Below, in pieces: positions 55,173 to 62,954 of a stretch of 64,000 nucleotides of DNA (positions within the stretch are counted from its first letter, which is position 1; each line of letters starts with the position of its first letter). The notes under the pieces are model-generated. The model had not been told where the DNA came from, made no database searches, and saw nothing but the letters and a program-made list of their open reading frames with translations. Source of the DNA: Acinetobacter sp. MB5. Lineage in GTDB: Bacteria; Pseudomonadota; Gammaproteobacteria; Pseudomonadales; Moraxellaceae. A program made the position numbers and the translations under genes. The stretch is taken from contig NZ_POVU01000001.1 in NCBI RefSeq assembly GCF_003261585.1, positions 372,001 through 436,000 of the forward strand, read 5' to 3'.

Positions 55173-56525
55173 TTATTTTAACTCATGATTAAATTTTTTA
55201 AGTTCTAAAAGTTGTTGTTGTTTCAGGACGATCCACGGTCGTGCCTGCTGAATCATGGCAATCGCTTGATCGGTCTGCTCTGCCCAACCTTTCTGCAAAA
55301 TCCATGCCGCCAAAACTGCACTGCTGCGCGAGTAGCCCAAAGCACAGAACACCACAATATGCCGAATATGATGGTATTGGCTTTCTTGGTAAAGTTGCTC
55401 AAAGACACAAACAGCTTGCTGTAGTTGCTGCGCTTCCAATACAGTCAAATCCAAACTGACATACTGTGCATAAACCGTATGTGCAGCAACAGGCAACTCG
55501 GCACAACAGTCCATCCACGCTTGTGTGTTTGGTTGTGGTTGGCTCGGAATACGCCCCAACTCTAGCATGATGCCATGCTGCGAAAGATGAAGTACCAATG
55601 AATTTTCAGGGTGTTTTTGTGTCCAAATTCGGCTATTGATCCATGCACAAAACAGATAAGGTAAAAATAATATCCATGCCGCAGGCGTTAAATTACCTTG
55701 AGCTGTCTTTTGCAACCAATGTACACGTACTAAGGCATAAGCCAAGCTCAGTAAGACAAAACTCAAAGCAGGATAGAATAACCAAAGTGCCCACGATCTA
55801 AGCCAGCAGGCAAAAACCAGCAAAATGATGGCTGGAATGGCATAAAGAATCGCCATTTTGATGTGTTTGCTTTGACGCTGCTGCAACGGCTCACTCGCAA
55901 ATGGAGATTTGACTTGCAAGGGAAACAGCCACAGACACAATGCTCCCACCAGTAGACCTGTCGGCAGATCAATAAAATGATGTTGCCATGTGGTCAATAC
56001 CGATATTCCGATTAACCCTGACCACAGATGCACCAACCAACGCCATGCTATAGCGACATGTCTACGATAAAAATCCCAAAGAATCAGTAGTAAAACAATA
56101 TGTAAGGACGGCGCCTGATTATAAGGACGGTCAAAGCCCATCAACACATCAAAACACCAGCCAAAGAAGCCATGCAGTTCAGGTCGTTGCTGACTAAACA
56201 TCAGTGGAAATGCCAAAAAGCAGCCAATACTGATCAATTGCGCGGTCAGCAAACGTAAGGCATGCCGATTCAGTTCAAAACGATTCCAACACAGCAACAA
56301 CGACAAACCGTAAAACAAGTCGATTGACCAGTACGGCACTATTGTCCATGGTAAAAGTGGAATATGCCGTTCCCATGCAAAGACAATACTGGGCACATAG
56401 GACAGACTTTCCGCATAACGATTGGCAAAACCATAGCTTAAAAAGAAAAACGGCGCGAGCAGGCACAAATACAGCACGCCATAACGCCATGTGCCTGCCT
56501 GTTTTTCAGTGAGTAAATCTCGCAC
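55173..56525 (-). CDS. ynbD: PAP2_3/dual-specificity phosphatase fusion (YnbD-like)
   Basis: About 450 residues from a GTG at 56525, two bases after the previous stop; an ATG at 56570 would overlap that gene. The N-terminal part has about eight membrane segments with PAP2_3/AUR1-like motifs NQAPSLHIVL and TTWQHHFIDLPTG. The C-terminal cytosolic domain is a cysteine phosphatase with C394-x5-R400 (VVFCALGYSRSS). This fusion matches the arrangement of E. coli YnbD. A role in making or dephosphorylating a phospholipid is inferred; there is no experimental function I know of. Confidence 0.85.
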   Translation of the reverse strand: MRDLLTEKQAGTWRYGVLYLCLLAPFFFLSYGFANRYAESLSYVPSIVFAWERHIPLLPWTIVPYWSIDLFYGLSLLLCWNRFELNRHALRLLTAQLISIGCFLAFPLMFSQQRPELHGFFGWCFDVLMGFDRPYNQAPSLHIVLLLILWDFYRRHVAIAWRWLVHLWSGLIGISVLTTWQHHFIDLPTGLLVGALCLWLFPLQVKSPFASEPLQQRQSKHIKMAILYAIPAIILLVFACWLRSWALWLFYPALSFVLLSLAYALVRVHWLQKTAQGNLTPAAWILFLPYLFCAWINSRIWTQKHPENSLVLHLSQHGIMLELGRIPSQPQPNTQAWMDCCAELPVAAHTVYAQYVSLDLTVLEAQQLQQAVCVFEQLYQESQYHHIRHIVVFCALGYSRSSAVLAAWILQKGWAEQTDQAIAMIQQARPWIVLKQQQLLELKKFNHELK

Positions 56526-56526
56526 C

Positions 56527-58272
56527 TTAAAGCTTCTTCGCAACAGATACGGTAAAAATACCGAATTCATCAATGCATTGATCGACTTTACTAAAACCTG
56601 CCTGTTCAACCAAGGCATCCATTTCCGCTTGGCTACGCAGACGCATCACCCATGCTTGTCCTTCACGATGTGAGGTTAGCGCACGTGCAATGAATTCTTG
56701 TTGTGGATGCCAGATTTGCCCCGTGTAAATCAGATAACCACCTTGTTCCATCGCCAAGTTTAAGCCTTGTAGCGATTGGCGAAGTGCATCATTATCGGCA
56801 AACAGTTCATATAAACCTGAAACCACAGCCAAATTCACTTTCGGCTCAATCGCAGCCAGTTCATCTCGGTTAAATGCATCGCCCAATTCAAACTTGGCGA
56901 TTTTTTCTAAGCCTCGCTGCTCAATCAACAGCTCCCCTGCCGCGACATTCAAATCACTATAATCGCGCAGCAACACCGAGCTTGGTGGTGTCTTAAGCTG
57001 AGCAATCGCATCTAAGATATAACGCCCATGACCCGCCGCAATATCCAGAATTTTCACGGATTGCTGATCATCTTGTAAACGCTTGGCATACTTGGCAAGT
57101 AACTGCTCAATATGCTGTTTACGCACACGAATCCCTTTCCAGCCAATCGCATTTAAATATTGATGATCAATCACTTTACCCAGTAAGTGCTGACTTTCTG
57201 TCTGATTGCGATAGACAAAATCGAGGGTACTACCCGAGTCATAGCCTGTATCTTCCCCGATTTTCAAGGCCTCAGACCAGCGACTTCCCAGTTTCAGGTT
57301 GCCCTTGGTGAGTTTCCAGAACCAGTCTTTGACCGAGTGTTTCGGTAAATCAGTTGAAAGTTGTTCTGCCTGTGCACAGCTTGCCCCGATTTTATCGGCA
57401 TTTAAAAGTTGTGGCGCTTGATAAGGCTGTGCAAAACACTGCTGAATAAAGCGACGAATTTTGGCAATGGCTAATCCACGGTTTTTTTCGCCTAAAGTGT
57501 CATGAAAAAAACCTTCCAAGACATGAAACTCTTTTTGTGGATGTGCCAAACGGGCATAAAACTGACGCTGTGGTTGTTGTTCCACCACAAAATCTGAACC
57601 TGAACAAAGCACTTGCGTCGGCACATAAATATTTTTAGCATCATCAACGACGCGTTCCGCCGCAGCAGATAAACCGAGTAACATACGCACAGAAATGGCT
57701 TTGGCAATCAGAGGATCACGCTCATAGCTTTTGGCGCGTTCTTCATCGTGGGTCAACATTTTGGCTTTAACATAGCTTTGAATGAAAAAGTTACCGCGTA
57801 CCTGACTCAGTAAATTCAAACCCGATTTTGCAAAAGGCACATATAACTTGATCTCAAATGCAGGTGATGCCAAACACAGTGCCCGCAATTTTGGCGCATA
57901 GTCATGTACCCAAGTCGCAGCAATCACTGCACCAACACTCTGCCCAATCACGGCGATATTTTCACTGGAAATCGCATATTTCGTTTGGATATGTTGCACA
58001 AAGCATTGTAAGTCTTTGACACACGTTGAAAAGCTCGGGGCATCGCCGCGTAAGCCAGGTGATTTACCATGCCCCCGCGCATCCCAAGCAAAGAAATCAT
58101 AGTCTGGCAAATCAAGTTCATTGACCAAATGTGACATACGTCCCGAATGCTCATGCCCTCGGTGCAATAAAATAATTGCCTGTTTTGCAGGTTGGTTTTC
58201 GTTGCGCCAAGCTTGATAAAACAAAGAATTTCCGTCATGGCTATTAAAATATTGCTGTGTATTGTTATACAT
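56527..58272 (-). CDS. ynbC: Alpha/beta hydrolase-methyltransferase fusion (YnbC-like)
   Basis: 581 residues. The N-terminal alpha/beta hydrolase (about 15-280) resembles monoacylglycerol lipase: HRGHEHSGRM oxyanion region, nucleophile S112 in GQSVGA, and likely D227 and H257. The C-terminal class I SAM methyltransferase domain (about 345-581) has motif I ILDIAAGHGRYIL around D410. This fusion and its neighbours match E. coli YnbC. A lysophospholipase-plus-methylase acting on a lipid head group is possible (inference). It lies 22 bases after the transferase gene. Confidence 0.88.
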   Translation of the reverse strand: MYNNTQQYFNSHDGNSLFYQAWRNENQPAKQAIILLHRGHEHSGRMSHLVNELDLPDYDFFAWDARGHGKSPGLRGDAPSFSTCVKDLQCFVQHIQTKYAISSENIAVIGQSVGAVIAATWVHDYAPKLRALCLASPAFEIKLYVPFAKSGLNLLSQVRGNFFIQSYVKAKMLTHDEERAKSYERDPLIAKAISVRMLLGLSAAAERVVDDAKNIYVPTQVLCSGSDFVVEQQPQRQFYARLAHPQKEFHVLEGFFHDTLGEKNRGLAIAKIRRFIQQCFAQPYQAPQLLNADKIGASCAQAEQLSTDLPKHSVKDWFWKLTKGNLKLGSRWSEALKIGEDTGYDSGSTLDFVYRNQTESQHLLGKVIDHQYLNAIGWKGIRVRKQHIEQLLAKYAKRLQDDQQSVKILDIAAGHGRYILDAIAQLKTPPSSVLLRDYSDLNVAAGELLIEQRGLEKIAKFELGDAFNRDELAAIEPKVNLAVVSGLYELFADNDALRQSLQGLNLAMEQGGYLIYTGQIWHPQQEFIARALTSHREGQAWVMRLRSQAEMDALVEQAGFSKVDQCIDEFGIFTVSVAKKL

Positions 58273-58294
58273 CGTTGTTACCCCAAAATATGCA

Positions 58295-58912
58295 CTACAG
58301 TGCTTTTTTAATTCGATTAAAAATCGTGATAAATAAACAAAATAAGATAATGATTAAAATACTATTGCAAGAAAATTGAACTAATTTTTCGGGAAGCCAG
58401 CCTTGGTAAGCCACCACAATTGCCAACAGACTAAATGCAAATGCTCGGTCACTTTTCCCCATTGGCCCATCGTATCTACGGTCTTTTCCAACCAATGGTG
58501 CCATGACGCCTGCATATTCACTCAATATCGCCAGAAAAGTGACGAAAAGTAAAAGTTCAGTCTGGATTTGTGTGACTACGATAAAACAGACATATAAAGC
58601 ACTGTCTGCAACCACATCACACAACTCATTGAGATATGCCCCAAGCCTAGACTGTTGCTGAAACTCCCGCGCCAACATGCCATCAATTGCATTGAAAGCC
58701 ATACGCAGTAACATCCATACAGGAATCAGGACAAAACTCCATGCATGTATTGCGTTAAAGTTAAAAAAATAAATTCCACAGGCAAGCAGTACAGACAACA
58801 ACATAGCAACAAGCGTGACTTGATTGGCTGTCACACCATGAGCATATAAAAATCGAACACTCGGTCGTAAACATCGCTGAAAAGCTGGTTTTAATTGATA
58901 AATTGATGGCAT
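58295..58912 (-). CDS. ynbA: CDP-alcohol phosphatidyltransferase (YnbA-like) with altered active-site motif
   Basis: An inner-membrane enzyme of 205 residues with about six membrane segments. The family motif D-x2-DG-x2-AR-x8-G-x3-D-x3-D is present as N74-x2-D77-G78-x2-A81-R82-x8-G91-x3-N95-x3-D99. Two metal-binding aspartates (first and third) are therefore Asn. It would normally join a CDP-activated lipid to an alcohol with loss of CMP. First gene of the operon; E. coli ynbA has the same neighbours. Whether this copy is catalytic is unclear. Confidence 0.85.
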   Translation of the reverse strand: MPSIYQLKPAFQRCLRPSVRFLYAHGVTANQVTLVAMLLSVLLACGIYFFNFNAIHAWSFVLIPVWMLLRMAFNAIDGMLAREFQQQSRLGAYLNELCDVVADSALYVCFIVVTQIQTELLLFVTFLAILSEYAGVMAPLVGKDRRYDGPMGKSDRAFAFSLLAIVVAYQGWLPEKLVQFSCNSILIIILFCLFITIFNRIKKAL

Positions 58913-59073
58913 TATTATCTAAAGTATTAAAATTATTGCGTAAACTCTAAAAATATCACGGACAAGAAGAATATTGTTTTTTGTGAAATTATGATCAAAA
59001 TCACGCAATTTTAAAGTTAAATTAAAATTACTATGCAACAATCCAGTCGAAATATACTACAGGATCTAAGACA

Positions 59074-59793
59074 GTGAGCATACATACTCAAGCTATTCAA
59101 TATCAATACCAAAATCAACAATTAGAAGGTTATCTGGTTTATCCATCACCTTATATTCAACCACTTTCTGGGCTATTAATGGCACCCAACTGGATGGGCA
59201 TTAAAGAGGGTGACATTGAAATGGCAAGCGAAGTAGCAGCTCAAGGTTACTGTGTCTTTGTACTGGACTTATATGGTCAAGGTCGCCGCCCAAAAGATGC
59301 TACCCAAGCAGGTGAATGGGTTTCTAAAATTAAAAATACAGAACACGAAGTGGGTTTACTGCATGCAGCACATCAAGCATTCTTAGAACAAGAGTTTTGC
59401 AAAATTGATCCGAACCACATTGCAGCATTTGGACTCTGCTTAGGTGGACACAATGTCTTGGAATATGCGCGTAGTGGAGCAGAGATTAAAGCAGCCGTTT
59501 CATTCCACGGCTCACTGGATCAATCTGGTTTATATAACATGCAGCAGTTTAAAGGCTCGGTTTTAGTCCTAGATGGCGCGTGTGATCCACTGGTTCCTCG
59601 CCAGCAATTACAAGATTTTAGCGAAGAAATGAAAAAAACTGGACTCGACTGGCAGTTAATCAGTTATGGTAATACCTGCCATTCATTTACTGAAAAAACG
59701 GCGAACAATCCAGGCATCCAAGAATATAACGAAAAATCATCAAAACGTGGCTTTCAAGCCATGTATGAACTCTTAGAAGACGTTTTCCAATAA
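59074..59793 (+). CDS. Dienelactone hydrolase family protein
   Basis: A 239-residue cytoplasmic alpha/beta hydrolase from a GTG at 59074, with AGGA upstream. The nucleophile is C122 in GLCLGGHN, and the Asp and His of the triad are in LDGACDPLVP and GNTCHSFT. It resembles carboxymethylenebutenolidase-like proteins of general detoxification type; no aromatic-ring genes are adjacent. It is followed 27 bases later by a GST gene, probably co-transcribed. Confidence 0.9.
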   Translation: MSIHTQAIQYQYQNQQLEGYLVYPSPYIQPLSGLLMAPNWMGIKEGDIEMASEVAAQGYCVFVLDLYGQGRRPKDATQAGEWVSKIKNTEHEVGLLHAAHQAFLEQEFCKIDPNHIAAFGLCLGGHNVLEYARSGAEIKAAVSFHGSLDQSGLYNMQQFKGSVLVLDGACDPLVPRQQLQDFSEEMKKTGLDWQLISYGNTCHSFTEKTANNPGIQEYNEKSSKRGFQAMYELLEDVFQ

Positions 59794-59820
59794 CCCTGAA
59801 AAAAAACAGGATATTCATTC

Positions 59821-60441
59821 ATGTATACTTTATGGATCGGCAATAAAAATTATTCATCATGGTCATTGCGGGCATGGCTCAGCCTACGCGCCCTAGAGAT
59901 TCCTTTTGAAGAACAAATCAGTACATTAAATTTGGGTAGCAGCAGTTACCTCAAATTCAAAGCATTCTCACCTTCAGGTAAAGTACCTTGCTTAGTGGAT
60001 GGTGAACATGTGGTTTGGGATTCACTGGCGATTATTGAATATGTTGCTGAACAATATCCTGTTTTATTCCCTCAAGACAAAACTGCACGTGCATGGGCGC
60101 GTTGTGCGATGGCAGAAATGCACTCAGGATTTATGGAGCTTCGCTCACGTTGCCCAATGAATTGCTCACTGACTGGCATTGAAATTGAACACACGCCTGC
60201 GCTCGTTCACGATATTCAACGACTGGATGAACTACTTCAACAAGGTCTGACTCAGTTTGGTGGAGCTTGGTTAGCAGGTGAAAAATTTACGGCTGTCGAT
60301 GCTTTCTTCGCACCAGTCGCGTTACGTGCCCGCAGTTACAGTCTTAAATTTTCTGATACCGTACAGCAATGGATGCAGCAGATTTTGCAACATCCCGCTT
60401 TACTCGAATGGTGTCAACAAGGTGAACAAGAAGACTTTTAA
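59821..60441 (+). CDS. Glutathione S-transferase family protein
   Basis: 206 residues. The N-terminal thioredoxin-like domain begins LWIGNKNYSSWSLRAWLSL, with the catalytic Ser region at SSWS. The glutathione site is SGKVPCLVDG followed by VWDSLAIIEYVAE. A helical C-terminal domain contains EKFTAVDAFFAPV. It resembles YfcF or zeta-like bacterial GSTs. Substrate unknown. It follows the dienelactone hydrolase gene and ends before a terminator. Confidence 0.9.
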   Translation: MYTLWIGNKNYSSWSLRAWLSLRALEIPFEEQISTLNLGSSSYLKFKAFSPSGKVPCLVDGEHVVWDSLAIIEYVAEQYPVLFPQDKTARAWARCAMAEMHSGFMELRSRCPMNCSLTGIEIEHTPALVHDIQRLDELLQQGLTQFGGAWLAGEKFTAVDAFFAPVALRARSYSLKFSDTVQQWMQQILQHPALLEWCQQGEQEDF

Positions 60442-60457
60442 ACTTCTTTTCACCAAT

Positions 60458-60486
60458 AAAAAAGCCTGTGAAAACAGGCTTTTTTA
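60458..60486. terminator. Bidirectional terminator between GST and tsaD genes
   Basis: AAAAAAGCCTGT and ACAGGCTTTTT pair around a GAAA tetraloop, with A- and T-runs on both sides, serving the two convergent genes. Confidence 0.9.
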
Positions 60487-60503
60487 TTTTGATCTTTTAA
60501 CAA

Positions 60504-61517
60504 TTATACTTCAGGTGCAGTCAATTCAGTCATTGGCCAACGTGGTGTCGTCGTCACAGACAATCCATCACACGCGCCTGCTTTTAAACGCTGATAACCT
60601 GCAAATGCAATCATCGCACCGTTATCTGTACACAGTGCTGGTTCAGCGTAATACACTTGTGCTTTAATTTTTGCGAGTTTCTGCTCCAAGCTTTCACGTA
60701 AACGCACATTGGCACTGACACCACCTGCAATCACCAAACGTTTTAAACCAGTTTGCTTTAAGGCTTTCACTGATTTTTTCACCAAAGTATCGACAATGGC
60801 TTCTTGGAAAGATGCGGCAATATCGGCATCACGATTTTCATCACCCAGTTTTTTCATTTGCACTGAAACTGCAGTTTTTAAACCACTAAATGAAAAATCC
60901 AGACCTTGATGCAACATTGGACGCGGGAATTCAAAAGCTTCAGGGTTGCCACTCAATGCCAACTTGGCAATGTTCGGCCCACCTGGATAAGGTAAACCCA
61001 TCATTTTTGCGACTTTATCGAACGCCTCACCCGCTGCATCATCAATGGATTCACCGAGTAATTCATATTGACCAATCCCATAAGCAGCCATCAACTGGGT
61101 ATGCCCACCAGACACCAGTAAAGCGACAAATGGAAATTCAGGTGGAGTTTTAGACAACAGTGGCGCAAGCATGTGCCCTTCCATATGGTGCACACCAATC
61201 GCAGGCTTATTTAAAGCAAATGCCAAAGTACGACCAAACAGTGCCCCTGTCATTAACGCACCCATTAGACCAGGCCCACGGGTATAAGCAATCGCATCGA
61301 TTTGGTTTTTCTGAATACCACTTTGCTGTAACAGTTCATTTAATAAAGGAATCAGTTTGCGCACATGGTCACGCGATGCCAGCTCAGGTACAACACCACC
61401 ATATTCGGCATGAAGCTTAATTTGACTGTACAATACTTGACCTAAAAGCCCCTGTTCACTGTCGTAAAGCGCCAGCCCTGTTTCGTCACAAGATGTTTCT
61501 AAGCCTAAAACAATCAT
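60504..61517 (-). CDS. tsaD: tRNA N6-threonylcarbamoyladenosine synthase subunit TsaD
   Basis: Transfers the threonylcarbamoyl group to A37 of ANN-decoding tRNAs, with TsaB/TsaE. 337 residues. ASKHA-fold motifs: [14 protein letters not shown], metal ligands H111 and H115 in HHMEGH, GGHTQLM, and [11 protein letters not shown]. It is divergent from rpsU, as in many gammaproteobacteria. Confidence 0.98.
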   Translation of the reverse strand: MIVLGLETSCDETGLALYDSEQGLLGQVLYSQIKLHAEYGGVVPELASRDHVRKLIPLLNELLQQSGIQKNQIDAIAYTRGPGLMGALMTGALFGRTLAFALNKPAIGVHHMEGHMLAPLLSKTPPEFPFVALLVSGGHTQLMAAYGIGQYELLGESIDDAAGEAFDKVAKMMGLPYPGGPNIAKLALSGNPEAFEFPRPMLHQGLDFSFSGLKTAVSVQMKKLGDENRDADIAASFQEAIVDTLVKKSVKALKQTGLKRLVIAGGVSANVRLRESLEQKLAKIKAQVYYAEPALCTDNGAMIAFAGYQRLKAGACDGLSVTTTPRWPMTELTAPEV

Positions 61518-61612
61518 TTAAATGCCTATTTTTCACTATCCAAATTACAGCCATCGCTATTATAGACTTGTGATATGAGATGTAAATGAGTAAAATACTG
61601 ACCTTCACTTGT

Positions 61613-61635
61613 CAGCCATGCACAGTGCACGGCTG
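61613..61635 (+). promoter_or_regulatory. Hairpin in the rpsU 5' leader
   Basis: CAGCC-A-TGCA and TGCA-C-GGCTG form a nine-pair stem with one mismatch and a CAG loop, 27 bases before the rpsU ATG. It may be a leader structure affecting S21 translation. Confidence 0.4.
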
Positions 61636-61662
61636 TTACCCATAACTTAATGAGGATTATTC

Positions 61663-61878
61663 ATGCCACAAGTTAAATTGAAAGAAGGCGAACCAGTAGA
61701 CGTAGCTATCCGTCGTTTCAAACGTTCATGCGAAAAAGCAGGTGTTTTAGCTGACGTTCGTAAACGTGAATTCTACGAAAAACCAACTCAAGAACGTAAA
61801 CGTAAAAAAGCTGCTGCTGTTAAACGCTATCAAAAGAAATTGACTCGCGAATCAGTACGTACTACTCGCCTTTACTAA
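61663..61878 (+). CDS. rpsU: 30S ribosomal protein S21
   Basis: A 71-residue basic protein of the small subunit, needed for mRNA initiation near the anti-Shine-Dalgarno. It has the family start [20 protein letters not shown] and an Arg/Lys-rich C terminus. Strong GAGGA-type ribosome binding site (TGAGGATTATTC) before the ATG. Followed by yqeY. Confidence 0.98.
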   Translation: MPQVKLKEGEPVDVAIRRFKRSCEKAGVLADVRKREFYEKPTQERKRKKAAAVKRYQKKLTRESVRTTRLY

Positions 61879-61916
61879 GATTAATTTGTGATTGATTGAC
61901 TCACCTGGAAAAATAA

Positions 61917-62363
61917 ATGACTACTTTAAAAAGCCAAATCACTGATGTTTTGAAAGCCGCAATGCGTGCAAAAGAAATGGATAAGTTGACGGTAATTCGT
62001 AGTCTACAGGCAGCAATCAAGCAAATCGAAGTCGATGAGCGCATAGAGCTTGACGATACTCAGGTTCTTGCGGTCATTGAAAAGCAAGTCAAACAACGTA
62101 AAGAATCGGTTAAAGCCTTTGAAAGTGCTGGCCGAGAAGATTTAGCTAGTAAGGAACAAGCCGAAATTGAGGTGTTATCTCAGTTTCTACCAGAAGCTAT
62201 GACTGAGGAAGAGCTTGATTCCATCATTGCACAGACCATTACTGCGCAAGAAGCTACTAGCATGAAAGATATGGGTAAGGTGATGAACTCTCTACGTCCG
62301 CTCATAGCCGGGCGTGCCGATCCTGCACTTGCATCTGCAAAAGTAAAAGCGAAACTCGCTTAA
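61917..62363 (+). CDS. yqeY: GatB/YqeY domain-containing protein
   Basis: 148 residues: an N-terminal helical part (LKSQITDVLKAAMRAKEMDKLTVIR) and the YqeY tail domain (LSQFLPEAMTEEELDSII and MGKVMNSLRPLIAGRADP). It resembles the C-terminal tRNA-binding tail of GatB. The gene order rpsU-yqeY (often followed by dnaG) is conserved in many bacteria; here dnaG does not follow. Exact function unknown. Confidence 0.95.
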   Translation: MTTLKSQITDVLKAAMRAKEMDKLTVIRSLQAAIKQIEVDERIELDDTQVLAVIEKQVKQRKESVKAFESAGREDLASKEQAEIEVLSQFLPEAMTEEELDSIIAQTITAQEATSMKDMGKVMNSLRPLIAGRADPALASAKVKAKLA

Positions 62364-62446
62364 CACTGCAAAACCTCAAGTCAAAACACCCTCTCCAAAG
62401 TTTATTGCACAGCATCATCTATATACTGTGCAATTCGTGTCTTGGT

Positions 62447-62827
62447 TTATACCAAATGACAACCCACCTGTTGTAGTTTTGACTGCACTCCAGCTTGATT
62501 TAAAAACAGACCCTTAAACTGATCACGGTTCAATGTTTTAATTTCAGGTTTTAATAAATTTCGATTTTGATTCATTAAGTCATAAAAGTTATTAAAATAG
62601 CTTTGTGTATTTGTGCATAACTGTTGCTGCTGTTGAGCAGTTAAGTTTGTCGCATGCGGATCAATTGACTTTAAAATAACATTGCCACGCTGCAAATATT
62701 GATTAGTGATCTCCATTACTTTTTGGTTCAGTGCTGTTACATTCGCCACTTTAAACGAATTTTGCCCTGCAAAACTCGATATGCTGACTGAACACCCCAA
62801 AAGTAAAGTTGCCATAATTTTCTTCAT
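62447..62827 (-). CDS. Small secreted protein, unknown function
   Basis: 126 residues with a clear Sec signal peptide (MKKIMATLLLGCSVSISSFA|GQ). The mature part is Gln/Asn/Leu-rich and probably helical, with Cys at about 71 and 123 that may form a disulfide. I do not recognise a family. It stands alone between yqeY, convergent, and the M48 protease gene; a shared envelope role is possible. Confidence 0.75.
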   Translation of the reverse strand: MKKIMATLLLGCSVSISSFAGQNSFKVANVTALNQKVMEITNQYLQRGNVILKSIDPHATNLTAQQQQQLCTNTQSYFNNFYDLMNQNRNLLKPEIKTLNRDQFKGLFLNQAGVQSKLQQVGCHLV

Positions 62828-62954
62828 AAGTTCTTCACTCTAGATCTTTTTATTTATACATTTTGCTTTACAAAAGCATGATAATTATAAATTATTTTTT
62901 TCATTTTTTAAAATAATGAAAAATTCGGCTCAAATAAAATTGCCCTTTTTCTAA

